Shown here: positions 37,019 through 47,700 of the stretch, piece after piece
Layout: each line of letters starts with the position of its first letter
How positions within the stretch are numbered: the stretch's first letter is position 1
Assembly (NCBI GenBank): GCA_029212405.1
Contig: JARGNR010000026.1
Span: 1-64,000, forward strand
Direction of reading: 5' to 3'
Source of the DNA: Saprospiraceae bacterium
GTDB taxonomy: Bacteria > Bacteroidota > Bacteroidia > Chitinophagales > Saprospiraceae
Length of the DNA: 64,000 nucleotides
The notes under the pieces: generated by a model
What the model was told of the DNA's origin: nothing
What the model saw: the letters and a program-made list of their open reading frames with translations, nothing else
The model's database searches: none
Translations under genes and position numbers: made by a program

Positions 37019-38158
37019 ATGAAATCAAAGCAAGCGTTTTATAGATTACTTTTCCTTTTTATGCTTTTCTCTTCTGAATTCTATGGGCAACAGTTTTTTA
37101 CGCTCGATTTTGGAACTAGAAATGGCTATGAGCACAATGTGTTTAATGGCAATGAGTCAAGGCGATTGATTCAAGACGGGGATACGATATCATCGATACA
37201 AAGTGGTTATTTTTATTCTTTAAGTGCAATGGTCAATTGGAAAATTAAATCTGAAAGGCAGGAATTGCAATTAATGGGTAAATGGGGTAAAGACTATTTT
37301 CCTAGATTGAATGAAGCCGACTTGATTCGACCACAAGCCAGAATAAAATATGTACTCAAGATGCATAAACGGCATACGGTATATGCAAGCGCCCAACACA
37401 GTCAATATCTGACCAACAGACCTGAAGATGATACAGAGGTGTTAAGGCCACCTAGAGCATATAAAAAGAATACGGTTGATCTTAAATACAGCCTAAAACC
37501 GTTTCAAGGAAATAGAATGAGTTTCGAGACTGGCTATGTTCAGAAATTATATCAAACTGATGATACACGAGAATTTCATTATCATGGAATGAACTATGAA
37601 TTTTCAATGAGTCAACGTATTAAGAAATCAAAACGATGGAGTCATTATTTCAAAGTTGATGCTACGTATTCTATTCGAAATTACGAGGATATTACATTTG
37701 TCAATGATTCGGAGGAAGACATAGAAAGGTTCAGAGATTGGAGATATTCCAGCCTTACAGGGACTTATGAGGTCAAATATAGAAAGCAGTTCAAATGGGT
37801 GTTAGGTGCACGTGTATTGGATCGAAGAGATGTATTGCAGAATCGATTCAGTTATTTTCAGTACCAACCGTTTTCAAGAATATTGATCAAATCAAAGAAC
37901 GTGGAATATTCAATGAAGGCATCTGTTGTGCATCGGGTATACGACACTTTAAAAGCGCAAACTAATTTGACGACTCCATTGAAACATATTTATTTCAGAA
38001 TGTCAGCCAGTTTGAATGTTCAATTCAATGAAAGAATACGTATGCTGAGTAGAATTTCATGGGTAAAAAGAACAAGAAATCTAGAAGAAGGAGCACGCTC
38101 ATTTTTAGGGTATGAAAATCTATTAGCATCTATAGGATTAAACTTTCGATTGTTTTGA
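37019..38158 (+). CDS. outer-membrane beta-barrel protein
   Basis: The 379-residue protein has a signal peptide (about 1-22, ending FYGQ) and a long run of alternating polar/hydrophobic strands with aromatic girdle residues, ending in LNFRLF with a C-terminal Phe. This is the pattern of outer-membrane beta-barrels. No conserved enzyme motif is seen. It begins 25 bases after the 72-residue protein gene, probably in the same transcript as the transglutaminase-ligase pair, so it may export or expose the cluster's product at the surface. Exact strand number cannot be given from sequence alone. Confidence 0.75.
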   Translation: MKSKQAFYRLLFLFMLFSSEFYGQQFFTLDFGTRNGYEHNVFNGNESRRLIQDGDTISSIQSGYFYSLSAMVNWKIKSERQELQLMGKWGKDYFPRLNEADLIRPQARIKYVLKMHKRHTVYASAQHSQYLTNRPEDDTEVLRPPRAYKKNTVDLKYSLKPFQGNRMSFETGYVQKLYQTDDTREFHYHGMNYEFSMSQRIKKSKRWSHYFKVDATYSIRNYEDITFVNDSEEDIERFRDWRYSSLTGTYEVKYRKQFKWVLGARVLDRRDVLQNRFSYFQYQPFSRILIKSKNVEYSMKASVVHRVYDTLKAQTNLTTPLKHIYFRMSASLNVQFNERIRMLSRISWVKRTRNLEEGARSFLGYENLLASIGLNFRLF

Positions 38159-38274
38159 ATAGGATCGACTGACAAATTCTAGACAGTAATCCAATACCTA
38201 TTTCAATTCATCAAATTATTCTAGCCGAAAGGGTAGGGTTAGAATTCTATTCGTAAAATTAAAAACAAAATATC

Positions 38275-39369
38275 ATGAAGTATTTAAATGAGTTTTTTAA
38301 AAGGGTAATTATTGCAGTGGTTCTATTTGTTATAGGACACTTTTCCAATGCTCAGCTAGCACCCACGAATTACAATGCAGAATATGTCAAAACGGCAAAG
38401 GAAATAAAAAAGAAATATCAACGAAACGCCTATAAATTAAACCCTGCTAAATCTGGGCATATGGGACTCCGACTTTGGAGGAATTATAAAGATGACTCCT
38501 ACAAATATTTATTATTAGAAGGTATCCATTATACTTCCAACGCTTTGGATAAATTAGTGTTGAGGGGTTTGGATGCAAGATCTCTTCAGCAATATGTCAC
38601 ACAGAAGAATAAATCCTACAAGGCTTCAACTCAAAAAAAGAAGCGAAGAAAGAAGACCTTTGAGCGATTCCCAATGTATCGGTTGATGGGTGTAAAAATA
38701 TTGCGTCATGTTGCTCGATTAGATGAGTTAGGATTAAGGCACAATGAACATGCACAGTTTATGGATTTATTACGATCCTATGATTTCAAAAAGGCTTTTA
38801 CAGATCGAGAAATGATCAAAGCCTGGGGAGCACAATTGGCCAATCAAGTGTACTGGTTATACAACTTAGGCATAGCCGACTATCGACCAGATTTTATTGA
38901 AGCTGTACAGAACACTTATCCTCAGGAAAAAGATGCATTCCTCTCCAAGGCTCAATTTGGAAACAAGATCTATACATTGACACACATCATCATCGCAGCT
39001 TCGAGTTACTATTCCCAAGAAGTGAATTATGAAGAACACCAATCTACGATTGATTATTTGCGAACCAATACGGATCTAATACTAGAAAGGGCAAAAGAAG
39101 ATATTGTAATTGAGGTGGGTTTGTCCTTATTATTAGTCGATGAAACATATCCAGAAATTACCAGAATAAAATCATTTATTCATAGTAAGGTAGACCTTAA
39201 AAAGGATATGATTCTATCCGTAAATGGGAATTCCAAAATAGCGCAAGGTGAGCATCGGAATATAATTGCCGTATTGCTATTGGATTGGAAAGGATGTTCT
39301 CCGGTGCCAAACTCAAAAAGTATGGAAATGATACAAAGCCTGTTACCAACGAGCTTATCACTTATATAG
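38275..39369 (+). CDS. secreted, mostly helical protein of the transglutaminase cluster
   Basis: The 364-residue protein has a signal peptide (about 1-26, GHFSNAQ). A helical body contains a very basic patch at 120-128 (QKKKRRKKT) and well-formed blocks FGNKIYTLTHIIIAASSYY (228-246) and QGEHRNIIAVLLLDW (324-338). It may belong to the DUF3541 type, but I recall that family only loosely. It starts 116 bases after the barrel gene and ends the same-strand cluster. A periplasmic or surface role is likely, perhaps acting on the cluster's substrate. Confidence 0.7.
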   Translation: MKYLNEFFKRVIIAVVLFVIGHFSNAQLAPTNYNAEYVKTAKEIKKKYQRNAYKLNPAKSGHMGLRLWRNYKDDSYKYLLLEGIHYTSNALDKLVLRGLDARSLQQYVTQKNKSYKASTQKKKRRKKTFERFPMYRLMGVKILRHVARLDELGLRHNEHAQFMDLLRSYDFKKAFTDREMIKAWGAQLANQVYWLYNLGIADYRPDFIEAVQNTYPQEKDAFLSKAQFGNKIYTLTHIIIAASSYYSQEVNYEEHQSTIDYLRTNTDLILERAKEDIVIEVGLSLLLVDETYPEITRIKSFIHSKVDLKKDMILSVNGNSKIAQGEHRNIIAVLLLDWKGCSPVPNSKSMEMIQSLLPTSLSLI

Positions 39370-39417
39370 TGGAGAGCATATCTTTTGAAGTATAATATAG
39401 ATAACGGGTATTATGAG

Positions 39418-39467
39418 ATTGAATCGAGTAAAGAGCAGATAATTACATCACTTTTCCTCGATTCAAT
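39418..39467. terminator. hairpin between convergent genes
   Basis: ATTGAATCGAG (39418-39428) pairs perfectly with CTCGATTCAAT (39457-39467) across a 28-base loop. The hairpin lies between the converging helical-protein gene and the T9SS protein gene. The tail TTCATTTATT gives a weak T tract on the plus strand. It may end transcripts from both sides. Confidence 0.5.
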
Positions 39468-39512
39468 TTCATTTATTAGCCTCATTTCTTAGTTCATATT
39501 CACTTCCTCTTA

Positions 39513-41765
39513 TTATAGAATGTGGACGATTTTTTGCCCGTAAGTGCGCCCTTGGCTCAAGCTATTTATTCTCAAAAAATATACTCCAGGGATCAATGCG
39601 TTTATATCAGAAGAGTAGATTGATTCTTCTTTATCCAGATTCCACTTTTTGATCTCTATTCCGTTAGATGCGAGTAGGCTAATGTTCAAACGTGCTTCTT
39701 TTGCCTGAAAAGACCAATTTTGACCATCATTTTGAAATAGGTAGGGTTTGATTTCAGGAAGGGTTTTGCTCGAAAGTACCAGTTCTGAATTGACAGCCTT
39801 TACTCCACATGAACCTTGCAAATACGGGTATTGTTGCCCAGTTTCTGCGATTGAGTCGAAAGTCGCATAGTTGTTATGCGCATATGAAACAGCTACAAAA
39901 TAATAAGGCTTGCCGTCTATTATAGGAAGATCTTCAAGTATGTCGTAATCAAAAGTGAATTGTTCTAGAATGCCAGAGTTTTGACCTTCCACTTTTTGAG
40001 TAGGTACATAGCTCTTTACTCCAGCATTGAATTCTACCATAGTGTTAAAAATATTATCAATAGAATTGTCTATATCCCCTTGGTAAACGAGCGCACTCAA
40101 TTCTGGATTATCTAATTCTGTTAAATCAAAATTCGAACTTTTAACTTGATAAATTTTAATGCCTTCAAAGACATAGGAATTATCTTCAAACGCATAGGCT
40201 TCTGGAATCATTTCTTTGTAGTCGTATGGAATAGCGTGGATTGAAATTTCTAAACCTGCTGTAGTTTTTGATATATCCAGTAATGGAGGATTAGGACCAG
40301 TGTAATGAAAGAAATTGTTCTCATAAAATTTTTGAGCCTGATCTTGGCGGTATTGGAGGGCACTAATATCTGGACAACCATCCACCCCATCTGTAGCATG
40401 ACAATAAGCCAATAAAATTTCATTTGTTGCACCAGGATTAAGTAATTGTGATTTTGAGGAGGTTATGACGGTGGTTTCCGGCGTTTCATTTTCAGCACAT
40501 AATGTCCAAGATGCTGCATCAGTTGGATTGCCTGTAAACATTTTAAGAGTAGGTTGTCCGTCAGGCCCAAGAATTGAAGAACCATCGGTATTTAATCCTT
40601 TAAGAATGTTGTGAAACTCAGTTGGGTTTTCAGGTTTACATGCATTGGGTTGTGATGTATTCTTACAATCATAAGGAATCACAGAGGTGGACATTTTGAC
40701 TCTTACAAGAGTGTCCAGTAGACCACTACCAATGGGCGGGGTAACCAGCGAATCTACACCATTATTATCCACGATGATATAGGGTTGAAACATGCCGTTT
40801 AGGTAGGAAACTCCGAATTGACTATTGGGTAAAGGAGTGTTGCTATCCACACACGGACCATCGACACTAGAATTGTATGCATAGACCATATTCCGACCAT
40901 CATCGGTACCCATTAAATCATTTTCTTTGCAACCAAGATCAAAGTCAAACCAATGCCCTAAATGAAAATCGATCAGGTCATCATACCCATAATAAGTGGA
41001 TTTGTATTTTGTGAATATAATATCTTTAGTCTCTTCTGTGTCGTATGAAAACACATAGACCCATACTTTTAAAGGAACTGCAGCACCGTTTGAATAATTA
41101 TGGGGCCTGCCTGCATCATTCAACATATAAAATGAAATTTTAGAAGGCAGTTTTGCGAAATAATCTACAATACTTAAAGGCTCACTACCACGAATTGTGA
41201 CACCTGGGAGATCTCCATTGCAAGGGTCATATTGAGCAGTCCCATCAAAATCAAAAAAGTCGGCTAATCGAGTATCACTTAATTGAGGTAGAAAAGGATT
41301 ACCTCTTGCAGGCCAATTTAGAACAGATTCAGGGATGTCATCGCAAGGTCCTTCATTTTTATACACTTTCCATGCCTCATAAATCTCCTCTTTGGTCACA
41401 GTGAAAACTTGATCCCAGAAGTCGCATTTTTCTGGTGTAGTCATTCCGAACTCGTCAAGAGGACCAGTTGCCCAATCTCGATCTGTATAACCACCAGCAG
41501 CTAATACTAAATTGGCATTTGGGTCTATTCCCCCTGCCCAGATATCGCTGGCATAAATAATTGGTGAATACGATCGACTGTTCAAGTCTCCGTCGGAACC
41601 TATTCCCACTTTGTAATTTAACGCATTAAAGGTTTGTCCTCCATTTAATAATTTGAATTCCATGTTTCCATGAATGAAGGTAGAATTGGCTGTAATTGGA
41701 TCGCAATCTTGACTGGATGCGATGCTTGAAATTATTAGGAATAATAGTAAAATTCTTTGTTTCAT
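39513..41765 (-). CDS. secreted protein with T9SS C-terminal sorting domain
   Basis: The 750-residue protein has a signal peptide (1-18) and a large central region without a motif I recognise. A C-terminal T9SS type A sorting domain (about 675-750) ends GVYFLRINSLSQGRTYGQK. The central part has beta-rich segments, several Asp/Asn/Gly clusters and paired Cys typical of secreted Bacteroidota proteins. The T9SS tail directs it through the outer membrane to be released or attached to the surface. No catalytic site is identified. Confidence 0.85.
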   Translation of the reverse strand: MKQRILLLFLIISSIASSQDCDPITANSTFIHGNMEFKLLNGGQTFNALNYKVGIGSDGDLNSRSYSPIIYASDIWAGGIDPNANLVLAAGGYTDRDWATGPLDEFGMTTPEKCDFWDQVFTVTKEEIYEAWKVYKNEGPCDDIPESVLNWPARGNPFLPQLSDTRLADFFDFDGTAQYDPCNGDLPGVTIRGSEPLSIVDYFAKLPSKISFYMLNDAGRPHNYSNGAAVPLKVWVYVFSYDTEETKDIIFTKYKSTYYGYDDLIDFHLGHWFDFDLGCKENDLMGTDDGRNMVYAYNSSVDGPCVDSNTPLPNSQFGVSYLNGMFQPYIIVDNNGVDSLVTPPIGSGLLDTLVRVKMSTSVIPYDCKNTSQPNACKPENPTEFHNILKGLNTDGSSILGPDGQPTLKMFTGNPTDAASWTLCAENETPETTVITSSKSQLLNPGATNEILLAYCHATDGVDGCPDISALQYRQDQAQKFYENNFFHYTGPNPPLLDISKTTAGLEISIHAIPYDYKEMIPEAYAFEDNSYVFEGIKIYQVKSSNFDLTELDNPELSALVYQGDIDNSIDNIFNTMVEFNAGVKSYVPTQKVEGQNSGILEQFTFDYDILEDLPIIDGKPYYFVAVSYAHNNYATFDSIAETGQQYPYLQGSCGVKAVNSELVLSSKTLPEIKPYLFQNDGQNWSFQAKEARLNISLLASNGIEIKKWNLDKEESIYSSDINALIPGVYFLRINSLSQGRTYGQKIVHIL

Positions 41766-41932
41766 AATGATGATTTAATTGGTAACGTGAATTCTATTCA
41801 TCTTGAAACTAGTTTAATTTGAGTTGTAAAAGAAAAATGTAAATTTAAAATGTCTTTAAAGACATACGAAGATTCAATTTATGTCTTGTTCGTTACTTGC
41901 TCTTTATTGCTTATTTTTACTTAAAAAGGAAT

Positions 41933-42340
41933 ATGCAACCAAGAATAAGTATGATCACATTAGGCGTAAAGGATTTAGCTGTTTCAAAATCTTTTTATCA
42001 AAATGGCCTGGGTTGGCCAGCGTTAGATTCACCACCAGAAGTAGCTTTTTTTAATTTGAATGGGACTTGGTTGGGTCTCTATAATGTAGATGCTCTAGCT
42101 GAAGATGCAGCGATGAAAAATGATGGGACTGGTTTTGGTAGATTTAGTATGTCTCATAATGTGAAGACGGAAGAAGAAGTTGATGCAATTATGGAAAAAG
42201 CCAAGAATGTAGGTGCTATAATTGTAAAACAAACACAAAAGGCAGCTTGGGGTGGATATCATGGATATTTTCAAGACCCTGATGGTCATTTATGGGAGAT
42301 TGCATATAATCCATTTATGTGGATAGGACCCGAAGATTAA
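41933..42340 (+). CDS. VOC-superfamily (glyoxalase/bleomycin-resistance-like) protein
   Basis: From ATG 41933, preceded by AAAAAGGAAT, the protein has 135 residues and the VOC fold: strand ISMITLGVKDLAVSKSFY, a central VAFFNLNGTWLGLY and the C-terminal metal-ligand-type block GGYHGYFQDPDGHLWEIAYNP. The His and Glu of DPDGHLWEI are usual metal ligands. The family includes glyoxalases, dioxygenases and drug-binding proteins; the activity is not predictable. An upstream start at 41897 would add 12 residues and is less likely. Confidence 0.9.
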   Translation: MQPRISMITLGVKDLAVSKSFYQNGLGWPALDSPPEVAFFNLNGTWLGLYNVDALAEDAAMKNDGTGFGRFSMSHNVKTEEEVDAIMEKAKNVGAIIVKQTQKAAWGGYHGYFQDPDGHLWEIAYNPFMWIGPED

Positions 42341-42412
42341 TTTTTAATTAGAGCCCTGACACTCCTCTGTCACTGTTCAATACTATTTTGTGATGAATTA
42401 AAGCGTAAAGTT

Positions 42413-43060
42413 ATGACAAAAAAATATGAGTGGAGGAAATCGGAGAAACAACTCTACTTACCAAAACAGAAACCTGAGGTCGTTGAAGTGCCACCGTTCA
42501 AGTTTGTGACGATTAAAGGGAAAGGGAACCCAAATAGTGCTCATTTTTCAGAATGTATCCAAGCGTTATATGCTATTTCTTATGGAATAAAAATGATTCC
42601 CAAAAAAGGAGAAATGGTTCCAGATGGATATTATGATTTTACCGTATATCCATTGGAGGGAGAATGGGACCTAAGTGAAACAGCAAAGCAAAATTTTAAT
42701 GGTAAAATCAATAAAGATGATTTTGTATATACATTGATGATTCGACAACCAGATTTTGTAGATCATTCATTCTTTGAAGAGGTTTTGAAAATTGTAAAAA
42801 GTAAAAAGAGTAGCGCATTGTTGGATTCAGTGAAATTTGAAGTAGTTTCAGAAGGGAAATGTATACAAATGTTGCACGTAGGGAGTTACGATGACGAACC
42901 TCAATCTTTTGCAAAGATGGAAGAGTTTGCCAAAGAGACTTATCATCGGCGGTTGAGTAAATCTCATCGTGAAATTTATTTATCCGATTTTCGAAAAGTT
43001 GCAGCAGAGAAATTAAAAACAGTTCTGCGTTTCAAAGTGAGTCCATTAAATGAAAACTAA
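42413..43060 (+). CDS. GyrI-like domain protein
   Basis: The 215-residue protein has the GyrI/Rob C-terminal-like SOUL-type fold: VPPFKFVTIKGKGNP near the start, an ISYGIK block, and a C-terminal CIQMLHVGSYDDEPQSFAKM that matches the ligand-binding half. Such proteins bind small hydrophobic or drug-like molecules or inhibit gyrase; stand-alone versions are common near regulators. There is no helix-turn-helix. It follows the VOC gene by 72 bases on the same strand and may share its message. Confidence 0.87.
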   Translation: MTKKYEWRKSEKQLYLPKQKPEVVEVPPFKFVTIKGKGNPNSAHFSECIQALYAISYGIKMIPKKGEMVPDGYYDFTVYPLEGEWDLSETAKQNFNGKINKDDFVYTLMIRQPDFVDHSFFEEVLKIVKSKKSSALLDSVKFEVVSEGKCIQMLHVGSYDDEPQSFAKMEEFAKETYHRRLSKSHREIYLSDFRKVAAEKLKTVLRFKVSPLNEN

Positions 43061-43075
43061 GTAAGCCAAATAAAA

Positions 43076-43101
43076 AAGGCTTACCAAATTAGGCAAGCCT
43101 T
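43076..43101 (-). terminator. rho-independent terminator for the Spy-like gene
   Basis: AAGGCTT (43076-43082) pairs with AAGCCTT (43095-43101), and the stem continues with CC/GG inside after one mismatch. On the minus strand the hairpin is followed by TTTTTTATTT, so it should end the sigma/anti-sigma/Spy transcript. On the plus strand there is no T tract. Confidence 0.75.
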
Positions 43102-43142
43102 CAAAATCTCATCAATTTAAATGCATGTTTTTGTGAGTGAGT

Positions 43143-43616
43143 TTATTCTTTCCTTTGTTTCGAACGAGGAGGTTTAGGTCTCTTTGGTCCAATGAGGTGT
43201 TTGATAAATTGATCCAATTCAGCCATTTGATTGGGTTGACAAATTGCTTTTATTTCTTGGAAGTGAAGATGATTTGCCTCATAGATATTATTTGTTAATA
43301 GATTAATCTCGGAGAGGAGACTGTCTTTTTGCATAGAGCTTGTTGATTGCATATAATACGTACTACTCATTGCATTAAGCGCTGGTTTTATCTCTTCCAT
43401 GCTTGTTCTGTGTTTATTTTTACTAGCCAAAAAAGTTGCCATTTGTTCATCCGTGAAATCAAACCGCTCTTTGATTATTTTATTTGCATGTTGATCATTG
43501 CGTGGTTGAGGGTGATTACCTGCTCGTTTACCCATGAATAAAGCAGATACCAGACCAATGTTTAGCAAAAGAAGAATGCCTATTATTCCTATAAGTATGT
43601 TTTGTTTATTCATCAT
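43143..43616 (-). CDS. Spy/CpxP-like periplasmic protein with membrane anchor
   Basis: The 157-residue protein has an N-terminal hydrophobic helix (about 6-28) and a helical, charged periplasmic body. The ERFDFTDEQMATFLASKNKHR block and a basic Pro-rich tail recall Spy/CpxP and metal-sensing CnrX-like proteins. Spy-type proteins act as periplasmic chaperones or stress sensors. It overlaps the anti-sigma gene by 11 bases and is last in a sigma/anti-sigma/Spy operon, so it probably helps sense envelope stress. Confidence 0.75.
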   Translation of the reverse strand: MMNKQNILIGIIGILLLLNIGLVSALFMGKRAGNHPQPRNDQHANKIIKERFDFTDEQMATFLASKNKHRTSMEEIKPALNAMSSTYYMQSTSSMQKDSLLSEINLLTNNIYEANHLHFQEIKAICQPNQMAELDQFIKHLIGPKRPKPPRSKQRKE

Positions 43617-43905
43617 AAAGTATTTGTACAGGGATTAAGTCATAAGAATCATTTTCTGAAATGGTATTGGAAGCCACTGAACTTTCATTGTATTGTATCA
43701 ATGCATACCCATTTATGAAAACAACAAAAATTAATGAAGCTGCAATACCAATAATGGATTTCCATTGAAAAGGAGACGCTTGATTTTTCTCCCATTCGTG
43801 AACGGTAACCTCCTCCATCTTCAATAAAAATTCTTCTGAAGGCATTTTTTTACGGAATCCATCAAGAGATTCGTAAAGCTCAGTTGCTAATTCTTTATTT
43901 TCCAT
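43606..43905 (-). CDS. small membrane anti-sigma factor
   Basis: The 99-residue protein has a cytoplasmic N-terminal part (1-48), one membrane helix (about 50-70) and a short periplasmic tail. It is directly preceded by an ECF sigma gene (11-base overlap) and followed by a Spy-like gene, the typical place of an anti-sigma protein. No zinc-binding HxxxCxxC motif is present. The role is inferred from size, topology and neighbours. Confidence 0.72.
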   Translation of the reverse strand: MENKELATELYESLDGFRKKMPSEEFLLKMEEVTVHEWEKNQASPFQWKSIIGIAASLIFVVFINGYALIQYNESSVASNTISENDSYDLIPVQILYDE

Positions 43906-44530
43906 GTGGTTTTCTTTTTAATTGTTCCAAACCTTCGTTTTCCAAGTAGTTCAGTAGGTTTTTTTTTCCTCTTGATAATAGGCTCTCTACAGCCTTTGGA
44001 GTGACATCCATTATCCCCGCGACTTCTTTCATGCTCAAGTACTCCAATTTTGTCAATGTCAAGGCTTTCTTTTGATTCTCAGGCAATTGGTTAATTCCCG
44101 AAAATAGAATTTCCACTTTTTCTTTACTTATCAATTTTTTCTCTGGGTGATCATATGTACTGCAACTTATGGTCATATTTCCTTGGTTTTGAGTTGATTG
44201 TAGTGAAATGACATTCCCGGCTCTTTTACTACGGTTTTTAAATTTAATAGCATCAATCGATTTATTTATTGCTATCCGATACACCCAAGTTTTGAGAGAT
44301 GATTCACTTTTGAATCCATTTATTTTTCTGAGTGCACTTAGTATCGTATCTTGAATAATCTCTTCCGCATCTTCTTCATTTTTAACATAACTCATCACGA
44401 TGGAATAGGTCCATTGAGAAACTTGACGTGCCATTTTTCGAATCTCAGCCCTGTCCTTCTGTTTTAGTTTTACTATGTCAATCGGTGTTGTTATAATACA
44501 AAATTTAGTATTCCATAAAGGTAGCTGCAT
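43895..44530 (-). CDS. ECF sigma factor
   Basis: From ATG 44530 the protein has 211 residues: sigma region 2 (about 28-95, YVKNEEDAEEIIQDTILSAL and SSLKTWVYRIAINKSIDAIK) and region 4 (about 145-198, with LTLTKLEYLSMKEVAGIMDV and TPKAVESLLSRGKKNLLN). The frame is open to 44647, but the added 39 residues do not resemble a sigma region, so the later ATG is preferred. It forms an operon with the anti-sigma and Spy-like genes and probably directs an envelope-stress response. Confidence 0.9.
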   Translation of the reverse strand: MQLPLWNTKFCIITTPIDIVKLKQKDRAEIRKMARQVSQWTYSIVMSYVKNEEDAEEIIQDTILSALRKINGFKSESSLKTWVYRIAINKSIDAIKFKNRSKRAGNVISLQSTQNQGNMTISCSTYDHPEKKLISKEKVEILFSGINQLPENQKKALTLTKLEYLSMKEVAGIMDVTPKAVESLLSRGKKNLLNYLENEGLEQLKRKPHGK

Positions 44531-44795
44531 TTTTTCTATCTGCGGATTACTACTTTTTTTGTGACTATAGAGGCACCGCATGAAACTTCCACAAAATATT
44601 CTATAGTAGATGTGGTCAGCTTCATTGGTATAGACTTTATTTTTCAAGACATCCTTCGGTAAACATGAATCTTTTTCTTAATTCTAAATTAAAAGATGAA
44701 GAGAAATATTATGTTACAGCTAAGTCAATCTAGATTAATTATAGTACATAAGTCCTACTTTTACTACCTTTAGCTTCAAGTCAAACAGATTCAAA

Positions 44796-47700
44796 ATGCG
44801 AGTATTCATTTTTTTAATTCTTACTGCCTTTTCATGTGAATTGATAGTAGGACAACAACAATTTACAAAATACGATGAGGTGCCAGGAAATATTAAATCC
44901 TATAAGCCTCATTTTCAAAATGAGTATCCATACTGGGCAAAACAGATGTATGCAGAAGAGGTCAACTTTTTTGATGTTATGGAGAGTTTTGACAAGTGGG
45001 AAGCTCAAAATACAGGGGAGTTTAGACCTATTCGACGATATTTCAAAAATTGGTCAAAGCACGTATTGCCCTATGTTGCAGAGGATGGAACGATATCTCT
45101 TCCTTCTCCACAAGACTATGTGACAAACTTATTGAAGGTGCAAAAACAACAGAAAACAACTTCGCAAGAACGGAATGGTTCAGATTGGAGTTTTTTAGGA
45201 CCTAAGGAGACTTTTTGGCTGAATGAATCCGGGGCACAGCTTCCTCCACCTGCTGCTCCCTGGCAGGTCAATATCTATTCCTTTGATGTGGCAAAGACCA
45301 ATGAAGATGTTTTGTATTGTGGCACAGAGACTGGGTATATGAATAAAACTGTAGACAAAGGATCAACCTGGCAACAATTGGGTTTGGATTATAATTTTGG
45401 AGGAGGGATTACTGCTGTACGTATTGATCCAGAAAATGAAAATGTTGTGTATGCTTCTGGTGGGGCACAAATGCACAAAACAGAAGATGGTGGTATGACA
45501 TGGACACCGCTTTTAGGGGCTTCTGGTAACTTTCCTTCGGATCGACTAGAAATTGATAAATCTAATTCTAATAAAATATATTCTGCAGGAAATAATGGAA
45601 TCCACATCAGTGAAGATGGAGGGGTGAATTGGCAACGAACTTTACTGTCCAAAAGTTATGATGTACATCGACATCCTACACTAGAAAATGTAGTGTATGG
45701 ACTTACGAAGGTGGGAAGTTTTTTTAGAGTAATGATATCAGAGGACGGAGGAAGTACATTTATGGAATCCGCTAATTTTCCTACCAATGTAAGTGATGCC
45801 TCAGGTGGATTAATTGCAGTAAGTGAAGATGATGCCAATTCAATTTATGTCATTTGTCTCACATCAAACAATACACCTCAGATCTATAAAGGGGATTATT
45901 TGACAGGAGATTGGGATATTCTATCTGTAGGAAATACAAATTCCCTGGGATTGAATAATGGCCAAGGTTATTTCGATTTGGTCTTTGAGGTGTCAGATCA
46001 GGATGCACGAATCATCTATGCTGGAACTTCTTCATTATATATTTCCAGGAATGGTGGGAATACCTTCTCTTTAATCGGAGGTTATGGAGGAAACTTTCCG
46101 ATTCATCCAGATATTCAGGATATGAAGATTTTGGACGATGGAGAAGTTTGGGTATCTACAGATGGTGGGATGAATTATAGTAGTGACAATTTTTCTTTTA
46201 CGGATAATCATCAAGCAAAGATAAATGGTATCATAGGTTCAGATATGTGGGGGTTTGACCAAGGATGGAACGAAGACATTATAGTGGGAGGTCGTTATCA
46301 TAATGGGAACACCAGTATTGCTGATTTTTATGGCTCAAAGGCACTTAGAATGGGTGGTGCAGAATCCCCAACAGGCTGGATTTTAAAAGGAAAAAGTCGG
46401 CATGTAGCATTCAACGACTTAGGAGCAGGATGGATATTGCCTAGAACTGCAGAAGGACAGCCAGAAGGAAGGTTTTTATTTAGTAAGTACCCTAATATGG
46501 ACGAATATGGTGGACGAAGAGGGAATATTGCTACGCATCCTAATTATTCAGGTACGTTGTTTCTTGGAGAAGGAAATGTGCTGTGGAAAAGTGAAGATTC
46601 AGGGATGAGTTACGATATGATGTATGATTTTGGGGCAAAAGTAAGATACTTAGATGTTTCTTACTCCAATCCGAATGTGATGTATGCAGATGTGGTGGGC
46701 CGAGGATTATATAAAAGTGAAGACGGGGGTGTAAGTTGGGAAAGAAAAAATGCATTAACTACTGCACCTAATGGCAACTCTTCCTGGGGAGGGAGATTGT
46801 ATTTTGCTATTTCACCGACCAATGAAAATGCAATTTATGCTTGTTTGCAAAATGGTACATGGTCTTCAGATATCGGCCGAGTGTTTAAATCGGTAGATGG
46901 CGGAGATTCTTGGCAAGATTGGACTGGGCAGTTGTCTGAATACACAAAGAATTTAGTAGTTCAACCCGATGCAAATGGACATGATGTTGTCTACTTATTT
47001 ACGAATGCAAGAGATAAAAAAGCGAAGGTTTTTGTCAGGATGGAAGACGGTGATAATTGGGATGAATTTAGTAATGGTTTTCCAGCAGGATTTCAAGTCA
47101 ATCAAGCACTTCCATTTTATAGAGATGGGAAATTGCGAGTTGCTGGGAATTCTGGAATTTGGGAATCACCATTAATGGTGCATGATTATGAACCTATTCT
47201 TAATCCATGGGTAGAAAAGTCGGTTTATCCATGTGTATTGGATTCTGTTTATTTTGAGGACCATTCAATAATTAATCATGAAGGATGCTCCTGGAAATGG
47301 GAAATAACGCCAGAGCCTGTTTATATGTCAGATGCGAGTGCCAGAAACCCAGTTGTTGTCTTAGGAAATGTCGGAAGCTATGATGTGAAAATGACAATTA
47401 CAAAAAATGGAGTAGACTATTCAAAAACCATGATTGGACTCATTTCAGCTACTTCTTGTCCTTCTATTGAAGATTGTTCAAATCCTGATCAATTGCCAAA
47501 AGATATTTGGAGCTTGGTATCCGTTGATAGCGAGGAGACGATTTATCCAGGTCTGGCAAGGATGGCATTTGACGATGATGCTGCTACAATTTGGCATACT
47601 CGATGGACAAGTGGAAACGATGATTATCCTCATGAGATGGTGGTAGATATGGGGGATGTGTATTTAGCAAACAGTTTTACCTATTTGCCAAGACAGAATG

